A stretch of 64,000 nucleotides of DNA from the NCBI GenBank assembly GCA_006384855.1, contig VCJN01002039.1, positions 248,001 to 312,000 on the forward strand. The letters run 5' to 3'. The translations under genes were made by a program, and so were the position numbers. This DNA comes from Tetraselmis striata (taxonomy: Eukaryota > Chlorophyta > Chlorodendrophyceae > Chlorodendrales > Chlorodendraceae). Of the stretch, positions 48,501-59,600 are shown in pieces. Every line of letters begins with the position of its first letter. Position 1 is the first letter of the stretch. Under the pieces are notes generated by a model, which did not search any database, had not been told where the DNA came from, and was given only the letters and a program-made list of their open reading frames with translations.

Positions 48501-51500
48501 AAGATCTGGGGCGATTGCTGCCCCGAGCGCTTGGCAAAGGTCCATGTGGACATCATGGACAAGATATGGGACAATTGCTGCCCCGAGCGCTTGGCAAAGG
48601 TCCATGTGGACATCATGGACATGATCTTGGACGATTGCTGCCCCGAGCGCTTGGCAACGGTCCATGTGGACATCATGGACATGATCTGGGACGGTTGCTG
48701 CCCCGAGCACTTGGCAACGGTCCATGTGGACATCATGGACAAGATCTGAGACGATTGCTGCCCCGAGCGCTTGGCAAAGGTCCACGTGGACATCATGGAC
48801 ATGATCTGGGGCGATTGCTGCCCCGAGCGCATGGCAACGGTCCATGTGGACATCATGGACAAGATATGGGACGATTGCTGCCCCGAGCGCTTGGCAAAGG
48901 TCCATGTGGACATCATGGACAAGATCTGGGACGATTGCTGCCCCGAGCGCTTGGCAAAGGTCCATGTGGACATCATGGACAATATCTGGGGCGATTGCTG
49001 CCCCGAGCGCTTGGCAACGGTCCATGTGGACATCATGGACAAGATATGGGACGGTTGCTGCCCCGAGCGCTTGGCAACGGTCCATGTGGACATCATGGAC
49101 AAGATCTGAGACGATTGCTGCCCCGAGCGCTTGGCAAAGGTCCATGTGGACATCATGGACATGATCTGGGGCGATTGCTGCCCCGAGCGCTTGGCAACGG
49201 TCCATGTGGACATCATGGACAAGATATGGGACGATTGCTGCCCCGAGCGCTTGGCAAAGGTCCATGTGGACATCATGGACAAGATCTGGGACGATTGCTG
49301 CCCCGAGCGCTTGGCAAAGGTCCATGTGGACATGATGGACATGATCTGGGACGGTTGCTGCCCCGAGCGCTTGGCAACGGTCCATGTGGACATCATGGAC
49401 AATATCTGGGGCGATTGCTGCCCCGAGCGCTTGGCAAAGGTCCACGTGGACATCATGGACAAGATCTGGGACGATTGCTGCCCCGAGCGCTTGCCAAAGG
49501 TCCATGTGGACATCATGGACAAGATCTGGGACGGTTGCTGCCCCGAGCGCTTGGCAACGGTCCATGTGGACATCATGGACAAGATCTGAGACGATTGCTG
49601 CCCCGAGCGCTTGGCAAAGGTCCACGTGGACATCATGGACAAGATCTGGGACGATTGCTGCCCCGAGCGCTTGGCAAAGGTCCATGTGGACATCATGGAC
49701 AAGATCTGGGACGGTTGCTGCCCCGAGCGCTTGGCAACGGTCCATGTGGACATCATGGACAAGATCTGAGACGATTGCTGCCCCGAGCGCTTGGCAAAGG
49801 TCCACGTGGACATCATGGACATGATCTGGGGCGATTGCTGCCCCGAGCGCTTGGCAAAGGTCCATGTGGACATCATGGACATGATCTGGGGCGATTGCTG
49901 CCCCGAGCGCTTGGCAAAGGTCCACGTGGACATCATGGACATGATCTGGGACGGTTGCTGCCCCGAGCGCTTGGCAACGGTCCATGTGGACATCATGGAC
50001 AAGATCTGAGACGATTGCTGCCCCGAGCGCTTGGCAAAGGTCCATGTGGACATCATGGACATGATCTGGGGCGATTGCTGCCCCGAGCGCTTGGCAAAGG
50101 TCCATGTGGACATCATGGACATGATCTGGGGCGATTGCTGCCCCGAGCGCTTGGCAAAGGTCCATGTGGACATGATAAACATGATCTGGGACGGTTGCTG
50201 CCCCGAGCGCTTGGCAACGGTCCATGTGGACATCACGGACATGATCTGGGACGATTGCTGCCCCGAGCGCTTGGCAAAGGTCCACGTGGACATCATGGAC
50301 AAGATATGGGACGATTGCTGCCCCGAGCGCTTGGCAAAGGTCCACGTGGACATCATGGACAAGATATGGGACGATTGCTGCCCCGAGCGCTTGGCAAAGG
50401 TCCATGTGGACATCATGGACAATATCTGGGGCGATTGCTGCCCCGAGCGCTTGGCAACGGTCCATGTGGACATCATGGACACGATCTGAGACGATTGCTG
50501 CCCCGAGCGCTTGGCAAAGGTCCATGTGGACATCATGGACAAGATCTGGGGCGATTGCTGCCTCGAGCGCTTGGCAAAGGTCCATGTGGACATCATGGAC
50601 AAGATCTGGGACAATTGCTGCCCCGAGTGCCTGGCAAAGGTCCATGTGGACATCATGGACAAGATCTGGGACGATTGCTGCCCCGAGCACTTGGCAAAGG
50701 TCCACGTGGACATCATGGACAAGATCTGGGACGGTTGCTGCCCCGAGCGCTTGGCAAAGGTCCATGTGGACATCATGGACAAGATCTGGGACGATTGCTG
50801 CCCCGAGCACTTGGCAAGGTCCATGTGGACATCACGGACATGATCTGGGACGGTTGCTGCCCCGAGCGCTTGGCAAAGGTCCATGTGGACATGATGGACA
50901 TGATCTGGGACGGTTGCTGCCCCGAGCGCTTGGCAACGGTCCATGTGGACATCATGGACAATATCTGGGGCGATTGCTGCCCCGAGCGCTTGGCAACGGT
51001 CCATGTGGACATCATGGACATGATCTGGGACGGTTGCTGCCCCGAGCGCTTGGCAACGGTCCATGTGGACATCATGGACAAGATCTGAGACGATTGCTGC
51101 CCCGAGCGCTTGGCAAAGGTCCATGTGGACATCATGGACATGATCTGGGACGATTGCTGCCCCGAGCGCTTGGCAACGGTCCATGTGGACATCATGGACA
51201 AGATTTGGGACGATTGCTGCCCCGAGCGCTTGGCAAAGGTCCATGTGGACATCATGGACAAGATCTGGGACGATTGCTGCCCCGAGCGCTTGGCAAAGGT
51301 CCATGTGGACATCATGGACAATATCTGGGACGGTTGCTGCCCCGAGCGCTTGGCAACGGTCCATGTGGACATCATGGACAATATCTGGGGCGATTGCTGC
51401 CCCGAGCGCTTGGCAAAGGTCCACGTGGACATCATGGACAAGATCTGGGACGATTGCTGCCCCGAGCGCTTGGCAAAGGTCCATGTGGACATCATGGACA

Positions 51501-52540
51501 AGATCTGGGACGGTTGCTGCCCCGAGCGCTTGGCAACGGTCCATGTGGACATCATGGACAAGATCTGAGACGATTGCTGCCCCGAGCGCTTGGCAAAGGT
51601 CCACGTGGACATCATGGACAAGATCTGGGACGATTGCTGCCCCGAGCGCTTGGCAAAGGTCCATGTGGACATCATGGACAAGATCTGGGACGGTTGCTGC
51701 CCCGAGCGCTTGGCAACGGTCCATGTGGACATCATGGACAAGATCTGAGACGATTGCTGCCCCGAGCGCTTGGCAAAGGTCCATGTGGACATCATGGACA
51801 TGATCTGGGGCGATTGCTGCCCCGAGCGCTTGGCAAAGGTCCATGTGGACATCATGGACATGATCTGGGGCGATTGCTGCCCCGAGCGCTTGGCAAAGGT
51901 CCACGTGGACATCATGGACAAGATATGGGACGATTGCTGCCCCGAGCGCTTGGCAAAGGTCCACGTGGACATCATGGACAAGATATGGGACGATTGCTGC
52001 CCCGAGCGCTTGGCAAAGGTCCATGTGGACATCATGGACAATATCTGGGGCGATTGCTGCCCCGAGCGCTTGGCAACGGTCCATGTGGACATCATGGACA
52101 AGATATGGGACGATTGCTGCCCCGAGCGCTTGGCAAAGGTCCATGTGGACATCATGGACAAAATCTGGGGCGATTGCTGCCTCGAGCGCTTGGCAAAGGT
52201 CCATGTGGACATCATGGACAAGATCTGGGGCGATTGCTGCCCCGAGCGCTTGGCAAAGGTCCATGTGGACATCATGGACAAGATCTGGGACGATTGCTGC
52301 CCCGAGCACTTGGCAAAGGTCCACGTGGACATCATGGACAAGATCTGGGACGGTTGCTGCCCCGAGCGCTTGGCAAAGGTCCATGTGGACATCATGGACA
52401 AGATCTGGGACGATTGCTGCCCCGAGCACTTGGCAAGGTCCATGTGGACATCACGGACATGATCTGGGACGGTTGCTGCCCCGAGCGCTTGGCAAAGGTC
52501 CACGTGGACATCATGGACATGATCTGGGACGATTGCTGCC
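45569..52540. repeat. Giant 60-bp minisatellite (~116 units)
   Basis: Tandem units of 60 bp, with a minority of 59 or 61, spanning about 7.0 kb. The unit starts GGTCCATGTGGACATCATGG and ends with CCCCGAGCGCTTGGCAAA. Variants are shared between distant units: AAG/ATG/AAT before ATCTGG, GACGAT/GGCGAT/GACGGT, GGCAAA/GGCAAC, CATGTGG/CACGTGG, and ATCTGGG/ATCTGAG. On the left (45.6-46.8 kb) a second unit type with CACGAAC and GATGGCTGCC appears in short groups. In five of six frames the unit has no stop, so frames of over a thousand codons appear on both strands. The plus-strand reading VHVDIMDKIWDDCCPERLAK is one of them, but about ten ATCTGAG units put a stop in that frame. I see no reason to call a protein. 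Confidence 0.95.
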
Positions 52541-53267
52541 GTCGCCGAGAACTTGATTTTGAAATTCTGATCTGAGACGGATCGCGTGGATCGCGCTCAC
52601 TCTGAATTGTGCCCCAAGCACGATCTGAGTGATTCGTTGTCCGGCAGCAAGGATCCTGATACCAAACCAAGGTTGGACGATACCTGATATGGGAGGGGCT
52701 GCACTTTTACCCCGCGTTTTTACCTGTCCAGACCTTCCACCTGACTGGAGTGCTGCTGGAGGGCGACCGGCGGTTGCCTTGGGGCCAATCCAGAGGCGTT
52801 ACACATGGTGGCGAGTGTCATGCAGAGCGCAGGGGGTGCAGTGCCTGAAAACTTCATGGCTGTGATGGCGGTGCGGAGGAGTGGCGTGGATCAAGGGCGT
52901 TGGCTGGAATTTATGTATAATTGGAGAATTTCCTTATGGGTACAGTATCATAGCTTTGTAACGATGTGCTGCAGGCGAGATGAGCTTCTCATGTGCGGCT
53001 GGAACAGCCCCCACTGGGCGTGTGAGCCGGCCAGTCAGGGAGCTGCTGCGCATGCCAGCCAGCATGACCAGTCAGCATTGGCTCACCATTGCATCTCAGC
53101 CTTCGGCGATCAAGTGCATGTGTGGCTTCAGGTACACACGCTGCTTGTGGCTGGGGCAAAGTCAGCCACGCAGGATAGCGAAACGGTGGGCAGTATGGGC
53201 GCCAGCTGTAGACGAGGGCCAGAGGCCTGCCGTGGCGGTTGCCGGTGTGTAGGAAGTCCCCAAATTG
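52541..53267. other. No gene seen
   Basis: Between the minisatellite and SUMO. Short frames only. The first 100 bases contain loose echoes of the repeat (GATCTGAGACGGAT, GCCCCAAGCACGATCTGAG), possibly decayed edge units. Confidence 0.45.
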
Positions 53268-53272
53268 TTACA
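53268..53272 (-). terminator. Probable poly(A) signal TGTAA of SUMO
   Basis: TGTAA on the minus strand about 80 bases downstream of the SUMO stop codon, a normal distance for green algae. Confidence 0.55.
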
Positions 53273-53353
53273 AGATGCCGCTGGCGTGCCAGCCCAGCCC
53301 CTTGCAGGCTCAGCAGTGTCTTGTCCTCACAAGGGGCATGCTATGCTGGCGGC

Positions 53354-53972
53354 TCAGCAGCCGCCCACTTGCTGGATAACGCAGTCGATGCAGTCGCCCT
53401 CCTCCATGCCAATCTAAAGGCAAAGCAGACAGGCCCGGGAACCAGATGGTCAGACCAAATGGACCCTTCTCAGGGATTCCCAGGGACCCTTCCCCAGGGA
53501 TTTGAGACAGGGGTGGGGTAATGAGGTGGAGGCCAGGGGGGAGAGAGAGGGGGGGGGGGGGGTAAGACGGGGCTTTGATGACAAGAGGCTGGGCGTGCCG
53601 CTAGCCGCACCTCAGCTGGCGTCTGAGCCCCCGTCACGCGCTGGCCATCGAACAGGAAGCGGACGGTGCTCATATCCACGGCCTTCTTCTTGCAGTACGC
53701 GTCCAGGATCTGTTAAGGGGTGTTGGGGGGAGGGGGGGGGAGGGGGGATTAGCAACGCAGTCGATGCCACAGGGTGGCCAGCGAGGAGACGGGCAGCGTG
53801 CCCCCCCTCCCCCCCCCCCCCCCCGCCCCGGCGCGATCGCGTCGCCTCGCCTCACCTTCTCGAACCGCGTGCTCGGCTTGACCTTGAACGTCACCTCGCC
53901 GCCCTCCTGATCCTTCACCTTCAAGCTCAGCTGCCCCACGTTGGGCTTGGTCTCCGCCTCCTCGTCGGCCAT
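53354..53972 (-). CDS. SUMO: SUMO, small ubiquitin-like modifier
   Basis: Ubiquitin-fold protein attached to lysines of nuclear proteins through E1/E2 enzymes. Exons on the minus strand: 53972-53856, 53709-53611, 53413-53354; 117 + 99 + 60 bases, all phase 0, giving 91 residues. The start MADEEAETKPNVGQLSLKVK, the core EVTFKVKPSTRFEKILDAYC, the SIM-binding strand region and STVRFLFDGQRVTGAQTPAE match SUMO throughout. The precursor ends CVIQQVGGC: the di-glycine is followed by a single Cys that a ULP/SENP protease would remove. Two residues that are usually acidic or small near the C-terminus are Cys here (GDCIDCVIQ). Introns carry G/C homopolymers. No consensus psi-K-x-E chain-forming site is evident in the N-terminal arm. 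Confidence 0.95.
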
Positions 53973-54914
53973 TGTGACGGTGCTAGCTATCTGATAGAAC
54001 ATCGCGCGGGGGGGGCGGGGGGGGGGGGGGGGGGGCAGGAGAAGGCTCAGTCGGGAACAGGCGGGCCCACAAGCGGCGCGGTGGCCCACTGGCGGCTGGG
54101 CCGCTACAGGGAGTACTTAAGACGAGCGGGAATAAGGTTTTCAAATAACACTGCTGCCCGTCCGGCCGGCCGCGAGTTCACTGAACAATCCCCCGCGGCA
54201 GAGAAGGGTGACGGGTAAATTCTCGTGCTGTGTATTGTCCGCCAGCGACTGCACATGCTTGGCGCGGAAGCTGCCAGCGGCCAGCAGCTGGCAGGGCTCA
54301 GCGATAGCAGGGCTCAGCAGGGCTCGCTGCTTAGTTGCCAGCGAACCGTCGGGATGAAGGAAAGCTAGGCACAGTGAGGGGTACCGAGGCAAACTTGTGT
54401 GGGGGGAGGGGAAGCGGCAAGGCACGTTCGACCGCTGAGTATGGGTGCCGACTACTCCTTACCTGCGAAACGCGTATTGGTGTTGGCAAGCTCTCTCAGA
54501 GTGGTGGGTGGCTTGGTTCTGTCAGCTGGGTGCAGTGGGCAAGGCTTGGATGCGCTCGCGGGGCGCGAGTGGACGAGTCTACCCCGTGTATAACCAAACC
54601 CATCGTCACCCATAAGGATTATATGTGCGATATTTTAATTTCCTAACCGTGATTTTAATTCCTTAATATCATGCAAGCACGTCTAGTCGCCGAGCGTCAC
54701 CGCCCTGACAGGCACGCCGCTTGTCCTGAAATGTCGTGGCGCGCGGCAACTAATCCCTATACAGCATCAGCAAGCATTAACAGTAAAGATTAGTCGCTAT
54801 ACCAACATCGAATCGGATTAACACCAGATATGGCGACTATTCTTCCAGGATTCTACGGTACACACATACACAGATGACAAGAAATTCAAATCTGTTAGCA
54901 TCGTCCATTTCAAT
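53973..54914. other. SUMO 5' flank, no other gene seen
   Basis: A G/C-rich stretch with a G run (about 54007-54037) lies just upstream of the SUMO start and probably belongs to the 5' UTR or promoter. Beyond about 54600 the sequence becomes AT-richer with no recognised feature. Confidence 0.45.
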
Positions 54915-55318
54915 CATGCATTCCAGTTTGGTTCTGCCAAAACGGTGCGGAGGCTTTCTTACACGGTGCGGAGGCTTTCTTACACGGAGGCTTTCTTAAA
55001 CGGTGCGGAGGCTTTCTTGCACGGCTTTCTTACGCGGAGGCTTTCTTAGAAGGTGCGGAGGCTTTCTTACACGGAAAGCGCCAATGTATGGCTAGGAAGG
55101 TTCAGCGAAAGGGGAGGGAATGTCGGGGGAGGAGCCCGCAGGGCGGAGGCGGAAAACGGAAGGGCGCTGCCGAAGGCAGCGAGCTGGAAGATGGCAGACG
55201 AGCTGCTGGTGGCTGTCCTAAGTAGCTCCCCGGTCGGAAGCGCAGGGCTCGCGGGCGATGGGGCAGCCCGTACCAAAACCCGATGGTAACAGTAGTTACT
55301 TACCCGCTTGAAACCACT
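54915..55318 (-). repeat. Solo terminal repeat of a recombinase-element subfamily (truncated)
   Basis: It is inverted relative to 61083-61500 and shares GCCAATGTATGGCTAGGAAG-like sequence, the CGCTGCCGAAGGCAGCG hairpin, CTGGAAGATGGCAGACGAG and GGGCAGCCCGTACCAAAAC. It stops within the block at the point corresponding to TAGTGGTTTCAAGCGG. It has the same overall plan as the terminal block of the 28.9-32.1 kb element, but is a different subfamily. Fossil, non-coding. Confidence 0.75.
54943..55074 (+). repeat. ~21-bp tandem repeat inside the solo terminal repeat
   Basis: Six to seven imperfect copies of CGGTGCGGAGGCTTTCTTACA, some shortened to ACGGAGGCTTTCTTA. The corresponding place in the 61.4-kb copy has a single unit, so this is a local expansion. 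Confidence 0.88.
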
Positions 55319-55543
55319 CCAGACGACCGGAGCAGTGCAAATAGGAGGGCAGATTAGGTTATCAGCACGTAGTGAGGTCGAGATATCGTATTCATACTAT
55401 CAAAATTCCTCATCGGATCTTATGTTACGTGCAGTGATTAATTATATATAAATTGTAAAATTTACTCTGTGAGCACTGTCAAGAGAACACGAACAGAATC
55501 ACCGCAACTTAACGCGGGCTTCCTGCGATCAGTCGATTCCCCA

Positions 55544-55616
55544 GCGAACATAGCTCAGCTGGGAGAGCGTAAGACTGAAGATCTTAAGGTCCCTGGTTCG
55601 ATCCCGGGTGTTCGCA
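55544..55616 (+). tRNA. tRNA-Phe (GAA)
   Basis: 73 nt folding as a full cloverleaf: acceptor GCGAACA/TGTTCGC, D arm GCTC...GAGC, anticodon stem TAAGA/TCTTA around loop CTGAAGA (anticodon GAA), T arm CCTGG-TTCGATC-CCGGG, discriminator A, no intron. A T run follows at once as pol III terminator. It is identical to the copy at 62535-62607, and about 55 bases of 5' flank are also shared. Confidence 0.96.
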
Positions 55617-55989
55617 TTTTTCAAGAATTTTCCCATCTATACTGCAGTTTCCGATCCATGCGGCCGACCCGGGTACAAGATACTAAGGCCTTAACACATG
55701 GCATCATCACTATAAAACCTGTATGATCTAAATGTGTTACGGGGTTTCCTACGGATTAAAACTGTCCTAGTGCGACCCGTACGGTCTGTAGTGGGTTTAG
55801 CAGCATAAGGCGATATCGGAAATCACCAGAAAAAGGGGCAATCGGAAAGGTCCTCTACAGCGACTGCGGGGTGGAAGCAGTAACATGAGAAGACGCAGAA
55901 TGGGCACGAGCACACGCATCAGACTTGGCCATCTGCACACCGGCAGAGAGAATGCCGCCCAGGGTACCATGCACGCAAGCCGAGACCCG

Positions 55990-56562
55990 CTACAACAGCC
56001 CCCGCCGTGTGCGCGATAGGTGACGGCGGAACTCAGCAGGTTGGGTGGCGACAAAGTTCCGAAGTGCCTGAACGGATTGACCACGAAGGAAGCATGAAGT
56101 CGGGGCGGAAGGACCGCCAGGGAAGTTGCGCACAACCAACAGCACCGCGAAGATGTAGACCACCGTCAAAGCGGACTTCCCGAGTCGGCCGCGGTCCTCA
56201 ACCACAAAAGGGTAGTGTACCGGTGAACACCTTGCACTGGGGCGGAAGACGCCCGGTCCGCTGCCAGCTTACCATGCTCCGCCTCGGTCGCCGCGATTCC
56301 CGGGGTGCACCAGCGGGGGTCGTTGCTCCAAGTGGGGGTCGTGGAGGACACGCACGCGAAGTCGATCATGTAATCGCACGCCGCCCCCCCCCCCCCCCCC
56401 CCCCCACCCCGCCAGCGTCAAGTCCGACGGCTGCGAGCGGTCCGCTGGGCGCAGCCCACTCGTCTCAAGGGTCAAGTCGCCGGCTCCCGAACGGTCCCGG
56501 TCAAGCACCGCCCCCGCATCAATTGCCACAGATGCCCACAGATTCTTCAAAGCGGTATGCAT
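55990..56562 (-). pseudogene. LINE C C-terminal nuclease region, frame-disrupted
   Basis: Three adjoining blocks read like the restriction-enzyme-like endonuclease of RLE LINEs: LKNLWASVAIDAGAVLDRDR with SGLRPADRSQPSDLTLAGWG (frame of 56562), IDFACVSSTT ... IAATEAEHGKLAADRASSAP (frame of 56369), and PFVVEDRGRLGKSALTVVYI (frame of 56205). I read D (RPADRSQPSD), D (IDFA) and E...K (AEHGK) as the probable active-site residues. A 20-plus C run at about 56384-56405 (plus strand) lies exactly between the first two frames, so either slippage or a base-calling error could explain one break. Confidence 0.65.
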
Positions 56563-56666
56563 GCGGTGCTTGTAGCTAGTTCGCTACGGGGCATATGGGT
56601 ATATGATCCACGATGAAATCCGTAGCGCTCCGGTTCGAGCCATCCGTAGAGCGAAGCCATAAGGGA

Positions 56667-59600
56667 TCAATACCACACGTGGGGCCATGGCAAGTGACAA
56701 GCGCAGAACCTCCGCGCGGGCAAAGGCCCAGTTCCCGCGCAGCGGCGGCCGCATAAGCAGCATGGGGAATCTTGCGGGCGGACTCGTGATCCGACTGGAA
56801 AAGCGATAGGGAGCCCGGCCCGCACGCGCAGGGTATCAAGTCGCGAGGCCGCTGCACCAGTACGCTGGAAGCTAAGATCGAGGGCCACGAAGTCACGCAA
56901 GCGAATCGCACGGCTGAGGTGGCGTTGGACAACCATGGTCGTGGGTTGATCATCGGAGGGCGTACCCGAACCCGTACCCGAGGGCGGAGCAGTAGAACCT
57001 CGCAGCGATTCTGGGAGGGAAACAATCGCTGCTGACGGAGGGTGTGCCACTAAATCGCCAGGCGACGGTATGTTCAGAGCTACAAAGGCGCATGTAGTAA
57101 CGGTATTGGCAGTACTCGTACCACCGATAGGAAGCAATTGCTGCGCAGCAGAGGCGGCCTCACCAGTACCAACTCCAAGAGGAGTGGCCGTAAAAGGAGA
57201 TGTGGTGACGCGCAGTCCTCCGCTAGTGCTCGTACCCGTACGGGTCGTAGTACCAGCTGTTGGATCCGATGCAGCGGTGGTAGTAGCATTAATGACCGTA
57301 AGTAACTCGAAGATCTCGTGGGCGTGCCCGTACGCCGGGCGTGCGCGCTGCACATCTTCTTGCGGTAACGTGGTTAGGGCCCGTACAGTCTCGTACACGC
57401 GGCGCGTCTCACGCGCCCATGGCAAAGCACTCGTAGCCACAGACGACACCTCGGCGCGGACCGCCTCGTATAAGGGGCCAAGGGCGGGCCCGTACTCCCG
57501 TACCAGCTTTGGCAGGACAACCGATTGCGCGGAATAAAACGCCGCAGGGGCCTCGGACTGCAGCAAGGCCAGATTCAGACCGCCAAAATCCGCGGGCATA
57601 CTCATCTGAACGATTGCAGCCTCCATGCGCGGTGTAGACTGGTCGCAAGCGTCCAGGCCAAGCAGCGAAAACGCAGCCGAAATGTTGGCGGAGTCCACGG
57701 CCTCCAAGAAAGGGTCCAGCTCCGACGGCGGCATCACGCGGTTGAGGAAGCTAGTCTGCCGCACCGCGCATACGACCAGCAACCGCATGGCCCCATGGTG
57801 GCAGCCGTATCCCGACGTGCCAAAGGAGGCGATGCGCTCCAATAGTGTGGCGTGGGCCTCCCGGCGCCGCCCCAACGCGCCGGTCACCCACTCGGGGTAA
57901 TGGCTAATAGGAGCACCCAGGTACACGGCGCCATCCTGGACATGATCATCGGCCGGGGTCCGAAATCCTCCCGGGGCCAACTTCTCCCGTACTGTCCGCA
58001 ACTCGGACTCGCTGTCGCCGGGGTGACGAACGTACCGCGTCTTACTGTCCTGTACCACCAGTCCGACTTTGGAAAGCTCCGTGCAGTACTCGTCGAAAAC
58101 GCGCGGAACGGGGGCCGCGGCAGTGGCTGCGCCGCAATCATCCGCAAAACTCTGGCAAAAAGTATCAGCGGCGGTACGAGCCACAACCGCGTGCACCGGG
58201 CCCGCGATAGCGAGGCAGAAGTATAGCGGGGTCAGGACATCACCCTGCCGTACACCCGTACGAGACTGTAGGGTGGCGCGCAAAGTACCGAGATCATCCG
58301 GCGCGTCGTAGTACAGGTCGCTAGGGCGATCGAACAACATCTGGAAAAAAGGGATCATGCCATGTAGCCGCGGGTGCTGAAGCAAGCCGTAAGGTATCGC
58401 ACCCCGGGATACCTCATTGAAGGCATTCCGAATATCCAGGAGTAGTAGTCCTTTCCCACCAATACCACGCCCGCCGAAAAGCTGCAGCGCCACCCGCATG
58501 CTCATATACGCCGTCTCACAGCCAGCTCCCGACTGAAAGCTGCGTTGCACCGGGCCCATGACCTCCCGCGCATCCGCACCCACTTGCCCCAGAGCGTGGG
58601 CGGAGGCCAAGCGCACCAGCACGGAGCCGACGCCGAGCGGGCGTACTCGCAGCGGCTCGCCGCTCTTTTCCCGCTCCTCACGCGCTGCGGGGTCGTCCTT
58701 GTGGAGCGCAAAGACGGAGCCACTCGCCAAGAAAGCCGCAGTACGCGAGTGGCACAGCCCCGCCATGCAGCGGTTCACCCACAGGCGCCATGAAGGTACG
58801 TCTAGGTCCCTGATGTGCTCCCAACGCCACCAGTCCACATGCCATGCGGAAAGGCGGGGTGCACGACGCAGGACCCGCCGCTGGTCCTCCCCCCACCGCA
58901 TAACCTCATCCGCATTGTCGCCCCACGACGGCGGCGCCCGTTGCAGGTCCGGCGGTTCTTCGGGGGGAGAGTACTCCGGGCCGGTGGCAGCAGGAGGCGG
59001 ATGGAGGGCATCGAGGGCAGGGAGCGCCGCAGCGGCATCAGACACCATGCCGAGGTCAGCAGTGTCCAGCGCCTGGCGAGCGCGGCGCAGCTCCTGCACA
59101 GCGGTGAGTTTCGCCGCCCGGCGGTGAGCATCTACCACCGCCGGCGGCACCCCATCAGCCGCAGCATCGGCGCCCCCTTCCGCAGCCTCAGCAGCAGCAG
59201 CCCGCGCCCTCGCAGATCGCCAGCGCTTCCGTCGGCGGGCACTCCGAGATGTGGTCGTCGGCAGCTCACCCGCCTCCATCTGCAAATTATGTATCTCGCT
59301 GCCATCCCGCGATTCGCGCCACAGTTGCTGCATCCCGCACACCGAGAAGCCGGCGCGCACAGCATCCCCTGCCTCCCACAGCCGCACTCGCCGCTCCGCC
59401 AATTTCCGCACAACTGCGGGGCTGCTGGATGGGTAGGGTCGCAGTAGTAGCCCCGCAAATACGCAGACAGCACCTTCGGCCCTGTACGACCGGTCGTCGG
59501 TAGGAGGAAAGCGGTCAGCATAGGCCAGCGTACGGTCTAGCAGGGGGAAGAGGACAGGCCGAGCTGCGGGACAGACGCCGACAGCCGTACCCCGCAGCGG

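Noticed and set aside
47591-52429. Single minus-strand open frame of about 1,600 codons in the minisatellite
   Set aside because: The repeat unit is stop-free in five frames, so long frames are expected by construction. The frame has no non-repeat domain, and comparable frames exist on the other strand.
45569-52540. CRISPR array
   Set aside because: There is no alternation of constant repeat and unique spacer; all 60 bases of the unit are repeated, and the setting is eukaryotic.
45417-52575. Plus-strand repeat protein with non-repeat start (MLPSSDALAHHLH) and end (RRRELDFEILI)
   Set aside because: The start belongs to a frame that changes at 59/61-bp units, and the VHVDIMDK frame is closed by TGA in many units. 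No promoter, intron or homologue is seen.
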